Source: Ditylenchus dipsaci (taxonomy: Eukaryota > Nematoda > Chromadorea > Rhabditida > Anguinidae). Taken from it: a stretch of 64,000 bases of DNA. The translations under genes and the position numbers were made by a program. The DNA lies in NCBI GenBank assembly GCA_004194705.1, contig SADC01000845.1, positions 186,001 through 250,000 on the forward strand, written 5' to 3'. Below, in pieces: positions 34,690-44,091 of this stretch. The notes under the pieces are model-generated. The model saw nothing but the letters and a program-made list of their open reading frames with translations. It made no database searches and was not told where the DNA came from. The stretch's first letter is position 1, and the number at the start of each line of letters is the position of its first letter.

Positions 34690-35168
34690 AATTTAAAGGG
34701 CCTGACCTCTTCCTACTCGGTGGTCCCCGCCAATTCAAAAATTTTCCCTTGATCATTAAACTTCTGTACGGATTTTTCTGCCACGTTTCTAACAAAGCTA
34801 GGCCTGAAATCAAATTTTAGGCTTAGTTTTGTTAGAAACCTAGCGGAAAAATCCGTACAGAAGTCAAATGATCAAGGGAAAATTTTTGAATTGGCGGGGG
34901 ACCACCGAGTAGGAAGAGGTCAGGCCCTTTAAAGGGCCATTGCCGTCTACGACAACGGTTGTCCCCGCCAATTCAATTTTTTTCTCAATCGTTGGATTTA
35001 CGTACAAATTTTTCAACTTGGTTTCTAACAAAACTGTTCCTAAAATTAAATTCTAGGCCTTGTTTGTTAGAAACCAAGCTGAAAAATCCGTACGGAAGTT
35101 GAATGATTAGGCAAAAAATTTGAATTAGCGGAGGACAATTCAAAACAGGTGGCAATGGCCCTTTAACT
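34690..35168. mobile_element. Two abutting TTTAAAGGGCC foldbacks
   Basis: First copy 34693-34935, arms AAAGGGCCTGACCTCTTCC. The second, 34930-35168, has arms AAAGGGCCATTGCC and GGCAATGGCCCTTT. They share the junction CCCTTTAAAGGGCCATTGCC, so one sits exactly on the end of the other. The arms of the second carry TTGGTTTCTAACAAAAC like the MTERF4-intron copy. Confidence 0.65.
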
Positions 35169-35386
35169 TCAATTTCTATTTTGGGGGATTTGCGCTGGGG
35201 GGATTTTCGCGGTGGAATTTTTGTTGGGGGGATTTTTGCTGGCGGGATTTTCGCGGGAGGATTTTCACCCATAAGCGTTCAATGGTGTTTGCAACCAGTG
35301 TTGGGAATTTTCCGAAATGCTCGTACACGTTTTTTTGACCTCGTACTTCGTACTCGGGTATAGCAACAACTCGCTACAACAAATGA

Positions 35387-36473
35387 CTCGCTACCAGGTT
35401 TGCAGTTTTTTCTGGAAGTCCGACAGAAAATGCTAGTAAGCCATTTTTGGCGCTACTGGCTTATACCCCCCCCCAAAAACAGCTACTTTCTTATACCCCC
35501 CCCCAATCCTCGGACCTACTGGCTTATTTATGGTTTTTTTTTTTTTTTTTATTTTTTTTTCTTTTTTTTTTTTTATCTTTTATATGGCTGAGCCTCTGGC
35601 TCGTAGCCCCAGGCCTGAAGAATTTGAATTTGCAACAGAAGCGAAAGTCAGGAAGGCCAAAGTTAGCTGGTACGGCTTTGTCTATGGACTGAATTTTTAT
35701 TGCGATAATGTTATTGTTGTCTCGTTTGTTTTGTTGGAGTTGAAATAAAATAAAAGTATGAATTACAACCCTAGATTATACGTGAAACGTTCCAAAGGTT
35801 GAATTTTTGTTTAAGAGAAGGCAATTTGCAATTAGAGATGGTATTCAAAGTGTAGAAAGAAAAAACAAGAGAAACCCCCAATTAGAAAGACAAATTGACC
35901 GTGTAAAAAACCGGCGACAAGAAAAAGATTTTCGGCCACAAAAAGAGATTTTCGGCCACAAAAAAGAGATTTTCGGCCACAATTTTTTCGGCCATAAATA
36001 AAGTATTTCGGCCACAAAAAAGAGATTTTCGGCCACAAAAAAAAGTTTTGCCCGTAGAAATCTGATTGAAAAACAAACTTTTGTAAATGCTAGTAGAGAA
36101 CTAACTGTAAAATCAAACTTTCGTAAATGCTATTGGAGAATTAACTATAAAATCAAACATTTTTAAATGCTCGTTCGGTGATCTGTTTTTACTAGACTTT
36201 TAAAAATGCTAGTAGAAATCTGACTTGAAATCAAACTTTTGTAAACGCTAGCTTTGTGCTTTGCCTTTTCCAGACTTTTACGAATGCTAGTAGAAGTCGA
36301 CGACAAAAACGAACTTTTGTAAATTCTAGGGTTGTATTTTATTTTTACTAGACTTTTAAAAATGCTAGTAAAATTATGATGGCCAGCTAGACTTTAAATA
36401 TGCTAGTGCTAACATCTTGTCTTCTACTAGCATTCTCAAAAATAGGCTTTTTTTTGCAAACCCTGCTCGCTAC
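35387..36473. mobile_element. Nested 1.1-kb hAT-type element, CAGGGTTTGCA ends, 8-bp TSD
   Basis: Element 35395-36465, ends CAGGTTTGCAGTTTTTT and AAAAAAAAGCCTATTTTT (inverse of the right end reads CAGGGTTTGCAAAAAAAAGC). CTCGCTAC flanks both sides (35387-35394 and 36466-36473). The right arm repeats ATGCTAGTAGAA and AAATCAAACTTTTGTAAACG; the middle repeats TTTTCGGCCACAAAAAAGAG. A second copy, inverted and cut by the window edge, begins at 63410. Confidence 0.85.
35584..35748 (+). CDS. Unrecognised 54-residue open frame within the nested hAT element
   Basis: Reads MAEPLARSPRPEEFEFATEA then KVRKAKVSWYGFVYGLN, and stops in front of an AATAAAATAAAAG sequence that could be a poly(A) signal. The composition is unlike the low-complexity surroundings (a T tract precedes it), so it may be a captured gene piece. 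No family is recognised. Confidence 0.3.
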   Translation: MAEPLARSPRPEEFEFATEAKVRKAKVSWYGFVYGLNFYCDNVIVVSFVLLELK

Positions 36474-36903
36474 AACGACTCGCTACACATTCAACTCGCT
36501 ACAACGACTCGCTACAGCAATTTTTTAAATGTCTTATATTGGACTAAAACAATTAATTTTTTCATACTTAGGCGTAACCTTAGGCGCAGGGTAAGCCAGC
36601 GCATGTTAGGACGAACTCATAATGTGTGGGTCTTTGAACGAGGGGGTGCACTTGGGCTGTTGTCCTACATTACCGGATACCTAGGTACGTCTAACTGAAT
36701 GCTATATTTTACTGGGTATATCAACCTGAGTCTTACAATACAAGTATATCACTTAGACTCATGCGTACTACCAACTGGATACTGTCGTCCGGTAGGTAAT
36801 CAGCGCAAAAAACACCAAACTATTTTGGAAATTTACCAATCCTTTGAACCTTAGGCAGGGTAGGCCAGCTCCCGTTAATAAAGGCTTAAATGTGTTTTTT
36901 GTA

Positions 36904-37156
36904 TACCGTATTTCCTCTAATTGCCGTCCCCTCCCTCTAATTGCCCCTCCCCCCTAACTTCAAGTGGTCGGAAAATCCTGTTTTCGTTTACTGATCGAGC
37001 TGTCTAAAAGTGCCTGAGAGGGATTTCAAAAATCTAACAGGCGCTTTTTACACAGCTCAAACAGTAAATTAAAACACGAGTTTTGAACCACTTAAAGTTT
37101 AAAAATTGCATGCTTCTAATTGCCGTTCCGGGGCGGCAATTAGAGGAAATACGGTA
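36904..37156. mobile_element. CCGTATTTCCTCTAATTGCCG MITE, TA target
   Basis: Ends TACCGTATTTCCTCTAATTG and the inverse, with TA at 36904-36905 and 37155-37156. Same arm words as the 178-425 and 50087-50334 copies (CTTCAAGTGGTC, ACACAGCTCAAACAGTAAA). Nested in the 35296-38167 element. Confidence 0.78.
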
Positions 37157-37284
37157 ATGAAAAACAAGGTAAGACAAGGAAACCAAAACTTGCTGTAGCG
37201 AGTCGTTGTAGTGAGTTGAATGTGTAGCGAGTCGTACGTCAGTCCGTACTCGTACTCTTACCGTGTTACAAAATTTCGTAAAAA

Positions 37285-37482
37285 AAGGACCATGGTTTTT
37301 GCACGCAGTGGCATGTGCAAAATTTGAATTGGCGGGGGACACTTCTCTTTCGTCTGTCAGTGTACTCTTTCGAGTCGTTTCGAATTACTCCAAAGAGTAC
37401 GATGATAGACGAAAGAGAAGTGTCCCCCGCCAATTCAAATTTTGCACATGCCACTGCGCGCAAAAACCATGGTCCTTCAAGT
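37285..37482. mobile_element. GGCGGGGGACACTTCTC foldback
   Basis: Left arm GGACCATGGTTTTTGCACGC, inner GCCAATTCAAATTTTGCACA, mirrored on the right to GCGCAAAAACCATGGTCC. It shares the AATTGGCGGGG core with the TTTAAAGGG family. Arms are nearly perfect, so it is probably young. Confidence 0.7.
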
Positions 37483-38353
37483 TAAGTTACATTTTTATAT
37501 AATTTTTGTAAAATGAGGAATTGGCTACCATAAGGGACTTTTTTTTCAGAAAAATTCGGTATTAGAAACACTACGCGTTTAGTACTGAAGCCTAGAGCGA
37601 CACTTCGCATTGCAATTTAGAAGGAGTTGAAATTTGACACACCATAAAATGAATAACATACGATGACCAAAACCTGTGTAACTTCAAGTGGTCTGAAAAG
37701 ACAAAGACGTAGTTTCATAAAAATGAATTTTCGTCAACCTTTTTCTTAGCACATCGAGCCAGTTTATGGCTCGTTAGAAACTAGAGATTCGGGGATACAT
37801 GCTAATCCAAAAAAAGAAAAAAAATTGGATAGTAAACACCGAGAACAATGAGTTTTAAAAATTTGATGGAGTAAACACATAATTCAAGGGTTGTTTTCAA
37901 TTTCAGTCATAGGAAATTTATGCCTTCAAAGTGCCTTTCTCATTAAAAAAAATGATGCTTTTATAAAAAATTCTGCTCGGAAATAGCCAGGAAAAAACAT
38001 GGCACTCGTACTAAAACTTTCTCTTCATACTCGCACTTGTGCTCTGTCGTCGCACTCGTACACGTACCTCTTTAATCTTTCTGTAAGCACTAGTACTCGT
38101 ACCTTTGTTTTTCAACTACTCGTACTTCGTACTCGTAGTACGAGTACGGTACGAGTTCCCAACACTGTTTGCAACTAGCAAGTTTTACTACGCGAATATG
38201 TTTTAATGGGCCTAACACATTCCTCGTTACTACGTTCATACAGCCAAGAAATAAATGTTACAGACATGATGTGTTAGCTCCAGACAACAAGCAGACATGA
38301 GAATACTTTATTTGACCATAATCCAACTTATTGACATAGAATAGATACACGCT

Positions 38354-39399
38354 TTATCTGTCGTCAAGCTTCTTCGTTAATATTTCAAATTCCCTTTCGA
38401 CCAGCTTATCCGCTTCATCCTGCACTTCTATTACATCCTTGACATCGGGGACGTAGAATTGCATCATATTTTTGATCCCAGACTTAAGCGTCACTGACGA
38501 ACTAGGACATCCTGTGCAAGATCCCTACAAATAGATGAAATGCACAAGTTAACTTTGATATAATCATAATACCTTAAGCTTCAGTTTCAGAATACCATCT
38601 TCAAAGCCGGCATAGAGGACACTAAAAATCTGTGAATCTATGTCAAACTTTAAAAAAGCTTACTCTCCGCCGTCTTCTTGCACCATGGGTTTTATCCTAG
38701 ACTCCAACAATTCTAAAAATAACAAAAAGTAAGATAGTTATAACAACCCAAAGAACAAAACACCTTTGATCATGGCAACAGTATCATCGTCTTCTGGCAG
38801 GATTGCTGGAAAATTAAAATTTTTAATGACAAGGACAGAATTTTACGACAAAAACGAAATACTTACTGGTATCTGTGGGTTCATTACTCAAATCCTCGTT
38901 TTCATTGAACACAGGCTTGTCACTTTGTAGATGATCCATAATTGTTGCGAAGACATCCGGTTTGATAACTGCCCAGTCCTCTTCCTCATTCTCTTTGGTC
39001 ACTGTCACAAAGTCTTCGCCGAAAAACACACCTTTCACACCTTCAATTCGCATAAGCTTTCTACAAAGAAGAGCTTTGAACAGCTTTTCGAACGAATAAA
39101 AGCCCTACTTCGCCAGTGGACTCACAGAAGCCTGCTTCAAGCTGGTAAAGTCGTAGGTCCTTGATGCATCGACAAGAATTTTCTGACCAGGCACAAACTT
39201 GAGCGTGAGAGGATTTGGTGTCTCCTGCACTTGTATGAACATTGAACGAACTAATAGCAAGAAATAAGTTTTGGAATTAGCAAGTTTTTTTACGTAAAAA
39301 CCTACTTGCACACAGATTTGGAGCAAAATTAATGCTTCTCACCCCAGTGAAGAGCAACTTCTTTACAATACCAGCTGAGATTGGCAGCGAAATTCGCAT
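38354..39399 (-). CDS. NFU1: NFU1 iron-sulfur cluster scaffold, mitochondrial
   Basis: Late-acting mitochondrial [4Fe-4S] carrier. Seven exons join without a break: 39399-39306, 39250-39109, 39060-38867, 38805-38764, 38712-38664, 38621-38573, 38524-38354 (741 bp, 246 residues, stop TAA). The N-terminus ([20 protein letters not shown]) is a likely presequence. The Nfu_N domain (about residues 33-125) has [18 protein letters not shown] and [14 protein letters not shown], then [20 protein letters not shown]. The NifU C-terminal domain has [20 protein letters not shown] and the cluster ligand pair [14 protein letters not shown] (CxxC). Length agrees with animal NFU1. The start is the only ATG that gives a presequence in frame. 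Introns are short (43-67 bp apart from two of about 70-100), with TAG or CAG acceptors. Confidence 0.95.
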
Positions 39400-40620
39400 T
39401 GGGAACCAAATCTAAACGGAACTGTAGGCAAAAAAGTGTAGTAAGAAAAAGACAAAAACGACAAAAAAATGTTGGGTAGTTTTCTATATACGCTCAAATA
39501 TAAATTTATAAAACGACACCATAACTGAATGTTTTTATTCGACAAATATGAATAGACATTTGTAAGGATTTCACACTATTAGCAAAGTTTCACAAACAGA
39601 AAATTGGGCGAAATTAACAAAAGTTGCATACTAAACACCCAAATAAAGCGAGAGGACACCCAAAAGATTTTTCACATCCAGGGTAAATCAAGACCAGTGA
39701 AGATGGATCTAAACAATTGAGAGTGGATCCGACCATTTAAAAGTATATTAAGACCACTAAGGGTGGATCGGGATAATCGAGGGTGAGTGGGGTCTCGCCA
39801 AGGGCCCTTTAGTATTCGCCCTTTAGTATTACCTTCCACTCCTATACGGCCTTTAATATTCCTTTCTAAATCCAACATTTTCTAATTATTCAGGTGAATT
39901 AGACCTATTCGGGACCTTTACTACTACCAGGATTCAAACCTGTTCGAAAATTTTAAATTGACGATTTTTGGGGGAAGAAACCTAGTGCCTATGTTACAGT
40001 GATTAAACAAGAGAAGCTGTTTTCAACAACTATAGAATTTACTTGTAATGGCTCGTTCACGGACTGTGATTTAGACTAAGACTGGAACTAAAGGGTGTCC
40101 GTAATTCTGTTTTAAAATTTGAAAAACATACAGAAAAAGTTAGATGAACATGAAAGATGGTCGGCGGAGAAAGAAAACACGCAAAGATACGTTTTATAAA
40201 AATTTAAATTTAAAGTTGTTTTCCTACCGTTAAAGACATAACCACATAAAGAAAAATTGTCTAACAGGGTAACGTTCAGAAGTAGTTTTTTTCAAAGAGT
40301 TCATTGAGAGATTTTTTTTTGCATATTCATGTAAAGCATCCTCCGAGAATACTATAATGGAAGGGCATGCTCACCTGTTAAAATTTTCCCCATCAATTCA
40401 ATTTTTTCCCAATCATTGAACTTCTGTAAGGAATTTTCAACTTGGTTTCTAACAAAACCAGGCTTAGAATTTTATTTTAACACTCGAACACGCGAGCGGC
40501 ACTTTAGCGTCCTTAAATCCACCTATCCCCAACAGAATTCCACATTAGCACAAACGCCAGAACAAGAGCAATTTTATTTATTGACCACGAAAAATAACAT
40601 GCAAACAAACAAATCGAACT
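39400..40620. other. Gene-free 1.2 kb; short tandem repeat and repeat ends
   Basis: 39660-39800 contains GGATC(C/T)GACCA-like units repeated every 25-30 bp. 39910-39960 carries the inverse of GGTTTGAATCC, a tRNA-style B box, next to TTCGAAAATTTTAAATTG as also at 51725 and 52805. 40385-40480 is half of a TTTAAAGGG-family foldback. No gene was found. Confidence 0.4.
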
Positions 40621-41460
40621 AACATTAAGCAAGACGATAAACATTTAACTCGGCATCGAATATGACGTTCGGGTAAGCTTCCTCTTCCGGGAATTCTTGA
40701 GTACCTCTTCCACCTTCATCATGTTGCACGGCCGCTTCTTGGGCATCTTCTTCATCATCGTTGTCTTCTTGCATAACCTCTTTTAAAATATAGACATAAA
40801 ACGTACTCATCAGGCCAAAACAGTACTGAATACCTGAACTCTTACGAATTGATACCATCAGGCGGCCAATTCTTGACAAATAGCGGTCCATTTCCTTGCA
40901 TAGCGTTCGCCCTGCAGAAGGCCATCGTCGGATGACAAAAACTCCAACAGTTTATCAGAGAATCTGAAGTAGGCCTGCTCGATTCCCTTTTGATAGTCGT
41001 TCTGCCCGTTTTAGTCCAGATGTAGCATCCTCGCCAGTGTTTGGAAAAGCCAAGGCCAAGCCAAAGCCAAAGCCAAAACCAAAGCCAAAAATAGGAAGCC
41101 AAATTTTGGCCGCCAAAATGTGGCTTTGTGTTTTTGGCCTTGGCTTTGGCTTTGAATTTGGCCGAAGCCAAATTTGGCCGGCCAAAATTTGGCTTTCTGT
41201 TTTTGCCTTGGCTTTGGCTTCGAATTTGGTCGAAGCCAAATTTTGGCCGGCACTTTTGGCTTTGGCCGGTACTTTTGGCTTTGGCCGGCACTTTTGGCTT
41301 TGCCAGTACTTTTAGCTTGTTCCTTCCTTTTTCTAACTTTAGCCATCAAATTTTGGCCTTTGTCATTTATTCTCTTTGTAGTGAATGTGGCACATTTTTA
41401 TCTCGTCTATTTTCCAGTTGTTAAAGTTTTCGTCTGCGCATCAAACTTTGAAAAAGAAGA

Positions 41461-41723
41461 ATGTCGGAGTGCTACGAGTGTCATGAGACTGGTCATTTCA
41501 CTCGCGAATGCCCCAGCACCGGTTACTCTTACGGCGGAGGACGCTGACAAGATGGCGGCGGTTCGTTTTTTCATATGTTGTACTTTTGAATTCATCAAAT
41601 TTGTTTTCAGGTGGCTCGTCATGCTACAACTGCTGCAAGCCTGGAAACGTGTCTCGTGAATGCACTCAGGGTCAGTGCTATAAGAAGCCAGTGGTCAAGA
41701 GAATATTCCTCCTTATCAATTAA
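41461..41723 (+). pseudogene. CNBP-like CCHC zinc-knuckle protein carried by the element
   Basis: Exon 1 41461-41560, a 50-bp intron (GTTCG..TTTTCAG), exon 2 41611-41723, then AATAAA near 41776. The first knuckle CYECHETGHFTREC is a perfect CX2CX4HX4C. The second, CYNCCKPGNVSREC, matches the CNBP pattern CYNCGKPGH but has Asn in place of the zinc-binding His. Between them a Gly/Tyr-rich linker (STGYSYGGGR) contains an in-frame TGA at about 41545. CNBP proteins bind single-stranded nucleic acid and have seven or more knuckles; this has two. Probably a captured and decayed fragment. Confidence 0.65.
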
Positions 41724-42148
41724 AACAGGTATAACTTCTTATGCTCGCATTGTCTCGTTGTTTGGCGTTTGCGTTAATAAAATAAAAATGTTGCTGCACT
41801 TAATTGCTAAGATGTTTTTCCTCAAATACAATGCCTTCAGGGAAACTTCGGTTCGACTGTGAAAATTAGAAAATCTGTGGAGTCTCTATTATTCTCCTAA
41901 TTAAGTAAGAGCGGGTACTCCATGAATGGCGATACCAAGGTGGTGGTACTGAGACGATTCAAATTAGGCAGTGCTCCGCCTCCCAAGCACGGCTAGTGCA
42001 CCTCCTCACATGGTTTGATCCATCTGCTCAAACGACCTCGTCCACCTTTCAACATGGTCTAACCTGCGTATTATCACCTGGGTACTGCTACCTATCACAA
42101 CTAAAGACACTGGTCACGAGACGCCAAATATTTCACGTGATTTTATTT

Positions 42149-42752
42149 CTACTGAAGCAAACAATTAAACAGAACAATTTTCTTTGATGTAGATAGATGT
42201 TTTCTGATGCATGCTAGTCGAACTTGCAAGTTGCAACCAGGGCTAGCCTTGTGACACAGAACCTTCGTAGTATGGACAACTGGACCAACGAGAGCTTTTC
42301 CAGTTCCACCATGGCCGACAGAAGCGCGTTCGTCGCGGACGTCCACCTTGCCAAGCATTTCCTTGCCATTGACCATAAGAACACCTAGTGAGATATAAAA
42401 AAAAGAGCAAGAATAAAGTAGATAACCTGGATGGAACCAATGTTGTTTCGATACTCATGACCACTTCAAGAGAAGCACGCAGCGATCTTTCCTTTGTCAT
42501 TCCAAATTCGACCAACCACCGGCTCACCAGACTGGTACCACAGAGCAACGTACTGATCCAGATTCTCACCAGGGAACGTAGTCAGCGAGCGGCCAAAGCA
42601 TGAATAGCTTTTGCAGGAGGGAACGGATCACAAGTTCTGAAGTCGGCCCAATTGTGCGTCATGATGAGGCTAGCTGGCGACGAAGGAGGCGGCGGAGCAG
42701 CTAGCGCCACTGGCGGAACACATTCGATACATTCGCAAGTCTGAGGCCCTGT
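42149..42752 (-). pseudogene. Gene fragment with WYQSGEPVVGRIWND motif, carried by the element
   Basis: Exon A (42752-42427) reads TCECIECVPPVALAA, a proline stretch, MTHNWADFRTCDPFPPAKA, then in a shifted frame LTTFPGENLDQYVALWYQSG and GRIWNDKGKIAACFS. Exon B (42384-42149) reads MVNGKEMLGKVDVRDERAS and VVHTTKVLCHKASPGC. This pattern matches a conserved protein I associate with nematodes; I cannot give its name. Breaks: a one-base frame change near 42605, an in-frame TGA near 42505 where a Trp is expected, and a phase mismatch at the splice. So it is not functional as read. Confidence 0.55.
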
Positions 42753-43488
42753 AACACAAAAAATAAAAAATGACGTGCTTAAAAGAAGAGTCGAGAGCGA
42801 AAAATAACTAGAAATAAAAACACATACAAAAAAATACAAGCAGAGACACCATAAGAAGATGTAATGCAAAAGGTGTTAAAGTAAGCCACTCGACAAAAAG
42901 ACAAGGAAAAACCAGGCCAAGGCCGAAAGCGGACGGTCAAGACCAAAATGGCCGCCCAAAGCCAAACGCAAAGCCAAAGCCAAAGTGCCGGCCAAAGCCA
43001 AAGCCAAAACCAAGCCAAAAACTAAAGCCAAATTTTGGCCGGCCAAAATTTGGCTCGGCCAAATAAAAAGCCAAAGCCAAGGCCAAAAACACAAAGCCAA
43101 ATTTTGGCCGGCCAAATTTTGGCTTTTCGTTTTTGGCTTTGGTTTTGGCTTTGGCTTTGGCTTTGGCCGGCACTTTTGGCTTTGGCTTTGCGTTTGGCTT
43201 TGGCTTTTCCAAACACTGATCCTCGCCGTGATTCAGTGTATGTTATTGGCGCTGTCTTTGCTCCGATTCGCTGAGAGTGCACTAGTTGTACGCTAGCCAT
43301 CAAATAAACTAAAAAAACAATAAAACAACGCAATTTATCAACCAGACCACTACGTTGTCAAAAACAGAGTAGCGTGTAAATTTGCAAACTATTTTTTGGA
43401 AAATGTATCGAGCTGATGTATCAAGTCAATAGTTGTATCAAGTTGCATGTTGTCCTTCAAACATGTATGGGGTGTTTCGTGCTAATTA

Positions 43489-44091
43489 TACTTATGCAGT
43501 GTTGTCCATTTGGCTCGCGCGAGCCAAACGAAAGACCTAAAATCGCATGTCCTAGCGAGCCAAATGGGTTCGAACCATATGGCTCGCCTTTTTTTATACA
43601 TGCGAGCCAATTGGCTCGCGTACTTGTTTTTTTAAGCGAGCCGAACGCGAGCCAAAACCATACGAGCTATTTGTATCGCGAACCATTTGGCTCGCAAAAA
43701 AAACAAACGGTTCGGCTCGCGCTTTTTATGTGAGTTTTGAACGTCAATTTATTGTTAAAGACAAATAAAAGGACAAATAAAGTGTTACTAGCTTAATATT
43801 TGCAAAAAATCAGTCAAAAAATTGAAAAAAAATGAAAAAATAAACTAGATTTAGACTTTATTTCAGCAAACAATATTTTCCGCGAGCCGAACCATACGCT
43901 TATTATAGATGCGAGCCAAATGGCTCGCGAGCTAAGAAGCTCTTGTCACTTTGTTCTTTAACTTGCGAGCCATATGGCTCGCGGACATAGCTATTTTGCG
44001 AGCGAGCAGCTCGCGTCCTCTCAAAAGGGTCCTCAAAGGGACGCGAGCCACTCGCTCGCAAACGAGCCAAACGCACAACACTGTACTTATG
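43489..44091. mobile_element. 587-bp hAT MITE with GCGAGCCAAATGGCTCGC words and 8-bp TSD
   Basis: Element 43497-44083 begins CAGTGTTGTCCATTTGGCTC and ends with GCGCACAACACTG-type inverse. TACTTATG flanks both sides (43489-43496 and 44084-44091). The interior is two arms of GCGAGCCAAATGGCTCGC, each word being itself palindromic. Open frames in it come from the repeat. Confidence 0.9.

Larger units (their letters stand above)
33470..35284. mobile_element. 1.8-kb element with GGGGGGATTTTTGCTG word arms and 8-bp TSD
   Basis: Element 33478-35276: the left end GGATATGGGTAAGAATCC and the inverse of the right end, GCTTATGGGTGAAAATCC, match at 14 of 18 positions. GTTCAATG flanks both sides (33470-33477 and 35277-35284). 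Arms are arrays of AATCCCCCCAGCAAA and inverse words. Inside lie two TTTAAAGGGCC foldbacks and a tRNA-like sequence. It ends about 110 bp upstream of the MTERF4 start codon. Confidence 0.75.
35288..38175. mobile_element. 2.9-kb hAT-type element with ACTCGTACTCGTAC arms and 8-bp TSD
   Basis: Element 35296-38167 starts CAGTGTTGGGAATTTTCC and ends GAGTTCCCAACACTG, flanked by TTTGCAAC at 35288-35295 and 38168-38175. Arms contain CGTACTTCGTACTCG words (35320-35360 and 38000-38165) and CTACAACGACTCGCTA words. Nested inside are another hAT element (35395-36465), a TA-target MITE (36904-37156) and a TTTAAAGGG-type foldback (37285-37480). No transposase was recognised, so it is non-autonomous. Confidence 0.88.
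41027..43226. mobile_element. 2.2-kb gene-carrying hAT-type element with 8-bp TSD
   Basis: Element 41035-43218. Both ends read CAGTGTTTGGAAAAGCCAA inward with no mismatch, and ATCCTCGC flanks both sides (41027-41034 and 43219-43226). Each end continues into a 250-310-bp arm of AAAGCCAAAGCC words with GGCCAAAATTTGGC mini-palindromes. No transposase is visible. The 1.6 kb between the arms carries two spliced gene-like bodies in opposite directions, a CCHC zinc-knuckle frame (+) and a WYQSGEPV-motif protein (-). It resembles Pack-type elements that carry host gene pieces. Confidence 0.88.
40625..43333 (-). pseudogene. Small secreted-protein gene split by a transposon in exon 1
   Basis: Exon 1 starts at 43333 with a clear signal peptide (MRCFIVFLVYLMASVQLVHS) and is interrupted at 43219 by the 41035-43218 element. 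On the other side the same frame resumes at 41026 (CYIWTKTGRTT, CWSFCHPTMAFCRANAM, GPLFVKNWPPD) to a GTATCA donor at 40856. Exon 2 is 40779-40625: acidic EDNDDEEDAQEAA, then FDAELNVYRLA and stop. Counting the target duplication once, the parts are 115, 171 and 155 bp, together exactly 147 codons. The uninterrupted allele would thus encode a 146-residue secreted protein with four cysteines and an acidic tail. I do not recognise the family. Confidence 0.72.

Noticed and set aside
35807..36076. Open frames rich in FGHKKEIF or WPKISF repeats
   Set aside because: They derive from the TTTTCGGCCACAAAAAAGAG tandem words inside the nested hAT element.
40842..41020. Alternative minus-strand frame (YQKGIEQAYFRFSD, SDKLLEFLSSDDG) over the same exon
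   Set aside because: It needs a frameshift and has no start. The frame joined to the signal peptide across the insertion is continuous and sums to whole codons.
40955..43296. Lysine/alanine-rich (KAKAK) or phenylalanine/leucine-rich (FGFGF) open frames at 40955-41349 and 42876-43296
   Set aside because: They lie in the AAAGCC word arms of the 41035-43218 element and occur on both strands in mirrored form.
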